Shown here: positions 58,666-64,000 of the stretch, piece by piece
Position numbering within the stretch: the first letter of the stretch is position 1
Layout of the letters: the number at the start of each line of letters is the position of its first letter
Source of the DNA: Delphinus delphis
Lineage: Eukaryota; Chordata; Mammalia; Artiodactyla; Delphinidae
DNA: 64,000 bases
Reading direction: 5' to 3'
Assembly: GCF_949987515.2 (NCBI RefSeq)
Contig: NC_082692.2
Coordinates: 84,763,488-84,827,487, forward strand
Program-made: the position numbers and the translations under genes
Notes under the pieces: generated by a model
What the model saw: the letters and a program-made list of their open reading frames with translations, nothing else
Told to the model about the DNA's origin: nothing
Databases searched by the model: none

Positions 58666-59253
58666 TTCTTAAGCTTAATCCATAACATAACTAACCCTGA
58701 ATAGAAAGAAGTTGCAGAGCAGGGCAGAGATGGGGGGGGGGACAGTTTCAAACCCACAGTCCAGTGGGCCTCGATAGTTGCTCACACAAACTTCACTCAC
58801 CCTCCTTCTTGGAGTACCAGCATCCCAACTTTGTTTGGGCAGCATGTGCTCAATTAAAACATCTGCAGTTTCAGGCTCTCTTGTCACTGGAAGGAGCCGT
58901 GCGACACAGTCCCCTGGCCAATGACATATAGATAAACAGTCAAAGGAAGACTGTTTGGACTTCTGTCCAAAGTAAGAAGACAAATCCAGGAAGGTCTATT
59001 TCATTTTACAAAGAAGCACCATCTGGAGAGAAAAAATGTCTTTGTCCTTTGCACGTTCATGCCTGGAAACACACCCTGGATGTCTAAGCGGCTACCTGGT
59101 TACTATGAGCACAAGCTAAAGACGGTGGCTAGACAAGCAAGAAGCAGCCCAGTCTTGGAGGACCCTCTTAAAGGGTACTCCAGCCAGAGAAGGCCTACTT
59201 CTAGACTTCTTATTTTGTTAAACAGAATTCACCACCAACCACCACCCCACTTT
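58666..59253. other. unique non-coding stretch
   Basis: Contains a G-run at 58732-58741. Nothing else recognised. Confidence 0.4.
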
Positions 59254-59261
59254 GATTAAGC

Positions 59262-59470
59262 CAGGGGACTATACACTGCAGCCCATGGGCCACACTGGAG
59301 CCTGATTGCCTAAAGTTTTATCGGAACACAGCCAGGCCTGTTGATTGAAACATCACCTACGGCTGCTTTCATGCAGCAGAGCTGGGTAGTTGTGACTAAG
59401 ACTGAATAACCCGCAAAAGCCTACAATATTTACTGTCGAGTTCTTTACAAAAAAAGTTTACCAACCCCTG
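59262..59470 (-). mobile_element. hAT-type element with perfect 8 bp duplication
   Basis: The inverted ends are 'caggggactatacactgcag' and 'agtttaccaacccctg'. The interior includes 'agttttatcggaacacagcc', 'cacctacggctgctttcatg' and 'cctacaatatttactgtcga'. It is flanked by a perfect 8 bp duplication gattaagc (59254-59261 and 59471-59478), diagnostic for hAT transposition. It is the same family as the element split at 14858-16107, in the opposite orientation, and lacks transposase. Confidence 0.9.
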
Positions 59471-59589
59471 GATTAAGCCACTGTAGTTAGGTTTTTGTTC
59501 CATGCACCTACATTCAATCCTAATTGAAACATAGCCAGTCATGGAAAATTCCCAGTAAGTGAAGAACAAAAACGCTCGCTCTCTTACTC

Positions 59590-59790
59590 AGTGTTCAATA
59601 AATACGTCAAGTCCCATCATGGGCCAGACCCTTCGTGATGTGCTAGACATGCAGAAGTGAGTACGGCTCCTGACCCTTCTGGAATCTGCAATCTTTGGAG
59701 AGAGTAACATGCTAAATGAATAGCTTTAAAAAGAATCACTTATAATTGTAAGTGCTAGGGGAAAATACAGGACGCTCTATAACCATATAA
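59590..59790. repeat. ancient L2/MIR-class fragment
   Basis: 'cagtgttcaataaatacgtc' and 'catgggccagacccttcgtg' followed by 'gtgctagacatgcagaagtg' resemble the common old repeat segment noted at 12085. Diverged. Confidence 0.5.
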
Positions 59791-60779
59791 TTGGGGAGCC
59801 TAACCTCATCTGCGAGCGTTAGAGAAATTGTCTTTGAAAAACTGGTAGTTGCCTGTGTTTCTACATAAAACTGCTCCACTGACCCAGCTTCTAGTCATGC
59901 ATAAGCTACTCCTTGTTGGAGATTTAGTCCCGTTTCAAAGCTCCACTACAACACTATTTCATAACAACCCAAAGGAAACCCAGATTTGGAGAAGGCATCT
60001 CTCTAGAAAATTCTCATTCAGTGACTTATCACTTCCATATGACCGTGAGTTAAATGTCCAAAGATAGTGTTAAGGGGAAAAAAACATTTGGGCACCTATC
60101 CCCAATGGTATTCAATTTAATCCTGAATGTAATTTCTGCGTTAGTGCCCCCATGACCAAGCCACCCACACTTGTCATCTTACCTCAGGCACCCAACAGTC
60201 CTGGAGACCTGCCCTGGAGTGGCTTCTAGACAAAAGAGGCTATTGTGTGACTGTAAAGCAAACAAAAAAATGATGTTTTCCAAAACACATCAATTCAGAA
60301 GACCCATGGAGTAGTTACGGTAAACCACCAACAAATATAAAAGGTGTAATTCCAGAATGCAGTCCAATGAGGATGAGAAATCCTCAGAAATGGAGGAGAC
60401 ATCAGAAACGGAGAGCCGTGAAGGGCTTTTCAGAGAAATTAGTTCAAACCTTAAGTCCCAACAACTCCGAAAACATTGCCACGCAGAAGGGATCTGATTG
60501 GATTCTCTAATTGCTTTGGTACCCGTGACTCATTCCTCTTCAGCTGGTTTGCTGAACGCTGTACTAGAAGGGCAGGGAGGCTCCCAGTGTCCTCGTCATC
60601 GGCCTTCTCCTCTGCATGTCCAAGCACAGAACTGTCCACTAAACAGTTACGACACTGTCGTTCAGTTGGATTACAGAATGATGCAATTGATTTTCTTAGG
60701 TATACTGAACAATATCAAAAATAACTGTACCATTTTATGCACTGGGTTCTGATCTATTGCTTTTATGTTCATTATTGCA
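59791..60779. other. unique non-coding stretch
   Basis: No recognised repeat. Overlapping open frames of 62-84 codons at 60451-60752 on both strands have no family features. Confidence 0.4.
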
Positions 60780-60960
60780 TTTTATTTTCATAGCATCCTT
60801 TAAAAAATGGGTACAGTTTCCCCTATTTTACAGGTAAGGAAAGAAAAGCTCAGAGAGATCAAGCTTGCACGAGATCACACAGTGAAAAAGATGGTGAGCT
60901 GGGATGCAGAGCCAGCTCATCTGATTCGAGAGACTGCACACCTTACCAATTACACATTCA
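60780..60960 (-). mobile_element. MIR SINE, antisense
   Basis: 'cccctattttacaggtaagg', 'aaagctcagagagatcaagc', 'acgagatcacacagtgaaaa' and 'gctgggatgcagagccagct' follow reverse MIR order. Confidence 0.82.
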
Positions 60961-63065
60961 GAAACTCCCTCCCTAAGCTGCAGGCAAGTCCCGCTGTACT
61001 CTGTACGGTATTAGCTCCAACTCCAAGAATCTAGAGGTGGCAAGGAAATAGAGGAAGAGAAAACAAATTATGTCTTCTTTTCTCTCAAGAATTTTCTGGA
61101 CTGCTTCTCTAACGACAACCACAAGAACTTTGGCCAAAAGCAATAGGATCCGCCACATTTTTTGAGAACTGTTTCTGGGGCTGTGCTAGCTACCTGCTAC
61201 AACTGACCAGATGGGAAATGAGCTGGGAGACAAAGCACAGGAAAGCAGAAAGAAAAGATTCTGAAGGGATTATTCCACCTCCCTGATATCAAGGAAAACC
61301 CAAGAAATGAACAGAAGAATGGCTCTGAGTTCCAGAAAACCCTCGGTAGTAAGTCCGGAGGCAAATCCATTATCACCTCGGCAGCACCCACTGCTAATAG
61401 TCACTCATCCATCAGCTCACCTCCAGTCCCGAGAGCCAACGAAAAGGCTTTCCTCTAGGAGGAAACAGCCAAATGTTAGTCAAAGATCTAAGAAACTGGG
61501 TGACTTGACAAACAACCTGTCTGTCCGCCTGTCCCTGTATCTCTCAAAGAGGCAGAGAAGAGAAAACACGGAACACAGCAGGAAAGGAGCAGACTGGGGC
61601 TGCCCAGGCTAGCTCTTGTCCCGGTGACCTGTGAGCTTGTTAATGGCACAATGATGATTTACACCAACAAGCATAAGCACATGAACAGCTGGACTGAATC
61701 CAAAAGAAGTGATAAAGTACAAAGGAAATGGAGAACAAAGTGACAAACGTGAAGATAAACCTCATCATAATCACATAGAAGGAAGGCAGTGAAAAGCAAA
61801 GGTCACACGGTGGGTATCAGAAGCGTTCACTGCGCACCTCGGGAATCGGGTGAGGGCACCAAAGTTGAGAACAAGGCTGCAAAGCGCGGGGGGGCTTGGA
61901 GATGGAGGGAATGACTCCGACGTCATCTGGACCAACAATGAAGCACTGAGCATGGGGGATGAGGCTGGTTCTGAAACCCACCAATGGGTGGATTCATTTT
62001 TACAACAGGTGAGAATTTGTTAGGGCTGCCAAGAGAGATACAGAGGCAGGAGCACAGAAAGGAAGAAAGTAGAGTGTAAGGTGCCTGGAACTGTGACAAT
62101 CCCGGGGGCAAAGTAAGAAAGTCACCTAACCCATGAGTCACATCCACGAAGCGTCACACACTTGGGCTTTTAATGCTCCGTCCAAATCAGATTTAACGCC
62201 CAGTCACAGAAACGCAAGGACAGTATGGAATCCAATCCTTCATCAAAGAACTTTAACCTTCACCTCCTTGATTGGATCACGTCCTCTAAATACATCAGAA
62301 GTAGTATTTTGGATAAATCACGTGAGTCGCCCTGTTATATCATGTACTTTATAGTGTGTGATGTGTGTGCGCAAACATTAACTTATTTAAGGTGAACGTT
62401 GAGAGGACACCGGAAATACCCTAAATCTGTATCTGCATTATGTATTAGGACATATCCCGAGCCTTGAAGTGATGAAAGTGGGCCAAGTCTCTCATCTGAG
62501 AGGAACCGTTTTCATAAATGTGTGTGAAAGCGATGCATTATTAGAAAAGTTTAAGAGAGTGTACAGTAGATTCAGATGGAAGAGAAGCCAAACGGAAAAC
62601 TGAACGGAAAAGACCAACATCTAGATGCTCTGGGACTGTCAAAGAGGGGCCACAGAAAGACACAAAAGTCTGCCCAAGAGTGCTGCAAAATGACTGCAGG
62701 CAGACCTGCATATGCAAATGGAAATGTCAGACAGGTACGCTTGGCGATGTGGAAGACAGAAAGCAACAGCTATTATAGAAGAAGGGACAAGGTCAAGCAG
62801 CTAAAAGCAAGAACAGAGATATGATTTGCAAGAGAGACAATAGGTAAAGGCGCGGGACGCAACTACGAAGACAAAAGACATCGAAGCGGGCAAACATGAC
62901 TACTTGTGGTAGACAGGACGACTGGATTGTTGAAACATGCCTGCAATTTAATAATTCTGAAATGATCTCAGCTTCTAAATTGCCATCTGCTAGATGAAGG
63001 AGGCAGAAGGTAACTCTAAAAGTTGGTACAATCACAGCACAGGGACTTAAAACTAAGTACCCCTG
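60961..63065. other. unique non-coding stretch
   Basis: About 2.1 kb without a recognised transposon. Several short open frames at 61307-62354 and 62572-62824 do not look coding. Confidence 0.45.
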
Positions 63066-63252
63066 GGGCTTCCCTGGTGGCGCAGTGGTTGGGAGTCTGC
63101 CTGCTGATGCAGGGGACACGGGTTCGTGCCCTGGTCCGGGAGGATCCCACGTGCCGCGGAGCAGCTGGGCCCGTGAGCCATGGCCGCTGAGCCTGCGCGT
63201 CCGGAGCCTGTGCTCCGCAACGGGAGAGGCCACAACGGTGAGAGGCCCACGT
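63066..63252 (+). mobile_element. CHR SINE lacking its A-tail
   Basis: The head, A box, B box and body are intact, but the element stops after 'ggtgagaggcccacgt' with no CGC-A tail. No convincing target duplication is visible. Either the 3' end and flank were deleted, or the copy did not arrive by standard target-primed reverse transcription. Open frames of 184 and 191 codons overlapping it are SINE read-through. Confidence 0.9.
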
Positions 63253-64000
63253 CCCCTCCATACCAGGGAGGAAACAATCTTTTTACCATCACTCTGAGAA
63301 GAACAAGTTACCAGGCAACAACCAACAGGGTTTGCTGGAGACACGGCCGTGCTAGCCCCTTCGACCAAGTGACAAGTCAGGTGGATAAAGGGGAAATAAG
63401 AGATGCAATCTTACAGACTTCTGTTCGTCTCCTGGTCCTACCCCTTGTGACATTCTCATCAGTGGGACAGGGAGCTGCGAGGAGGCACGCCACACCCATC
63501 AGGCGGTTATCACTGGTGCGCTGTCAACCTGGGGATGCCTCACGAGTGCTGCTCTACAGGTGTCCACCTTCCCACCAGGATTATTTAATATCTCTATCAG
63601 TGAGAACCGAGAGAGCTTCCTGTGCCCGGCGAACCAGCCTTCAATCAAATCCCAGGGACTCCCTATCACCATCCTCCATCGCTACTTCTCTTATTACCCA
63701 AGATGTAGCCCCGTGTTTCATCTCTGCAGACTGAAGACAAAAATCTGGGCAGGTGAGTGAATGCAGAGAGATGGAAACGCACTCTGCCGCGCCACTATCC
63801 ACGCAGACCCCTCCTGGGCTCACAGCGACTCGGAGTGGTTTTTGTGGTTCGTTTATGGGCACACGACGGTGCACACACACTTCAAGGAAGATAACACAAA
63901 ACAGTCCCAGCAGACCTCAGACTCAGAGTGGACTCCAGGGCTCCAAATCTCAGTCGGAAATCAGCGCCCAGATGCACAACTGCAAAAATCATCTCCAGAA
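63253..64000. other. unique non-coding stretch to window end
   Basis: No repeat or exon recognised. Open frames here are continuations of the SINE read-through frame. Confidence 0.4.

Noticed and set aside
62793..63734. Open frames of 191 (minus) and 184 (plus) codons, the longest in the window
   Set aside because: Both run through the CHR SINE at 63066-63252, whose GC-rich body lacks stops in several frames. The flanking parts have no recognisable family features.

Overview
This is mammalian genomic DNA, almost certainly from a cetacean. The main clue is six copies of a ~200 bp tRNA-derived SINE of the CHR family ('ggcttccctggtggcgcag' head, 'gagaggcccgcgtaccgc' tail) and two longer, older relatives. 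The LINE-1 3' ends are of the artiodactyl/cetacean type, with pan-mammalian MIR, L2, MER5A, MER20 and Tigger relics. The assignment is from memory of these families, not from a search.

I found no host protein-coding exon, no RNA gene and no CRISPR array. All longer open frames are LINE-1 ORF2 remnants, read-through of GC-rich SINEs, or chance. The window is best read as a gene desert or very large intron.

Layout: 0.1-3 kb has a Tigger-like DNA transposon and two CHR SINEs. 3-14 kb is mostly unique sequence with a forkhead-motif cluster near 6 kb, an L1 3' end, MER5A and MER20. 14.8-21.5 kb is a dense transposon graveyard: an L1 inside a hAT element, a second L1 in inverted orientation, and a three-level nest (CHR inside hAT inside L2). 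21.5-32.6 kb and especially 35.3-44.3 kb are almost free of recognisable transposons. The second stretch has TAAT-rich blocks, an octamer/TAATTA/TCF-like core, twin G-quadruplex motifs, a CArG box, a small CpG island and a cluster of CAATAAA (posterior HOX/CDX-type) motifs. 44.3-64 kb returns to ordinary repeat-bearing sequence with MIR, MER20, hAT, a probable LTR relic, L2 and CHR copies.

Interpretation: the 35-44 kb block looks like a cis-regulatory landscape of a developmental gene outside the window. I cannot name that gene from the sequence. Conservation is inferred from composition, motif density and absence of transposons and has not been measured.
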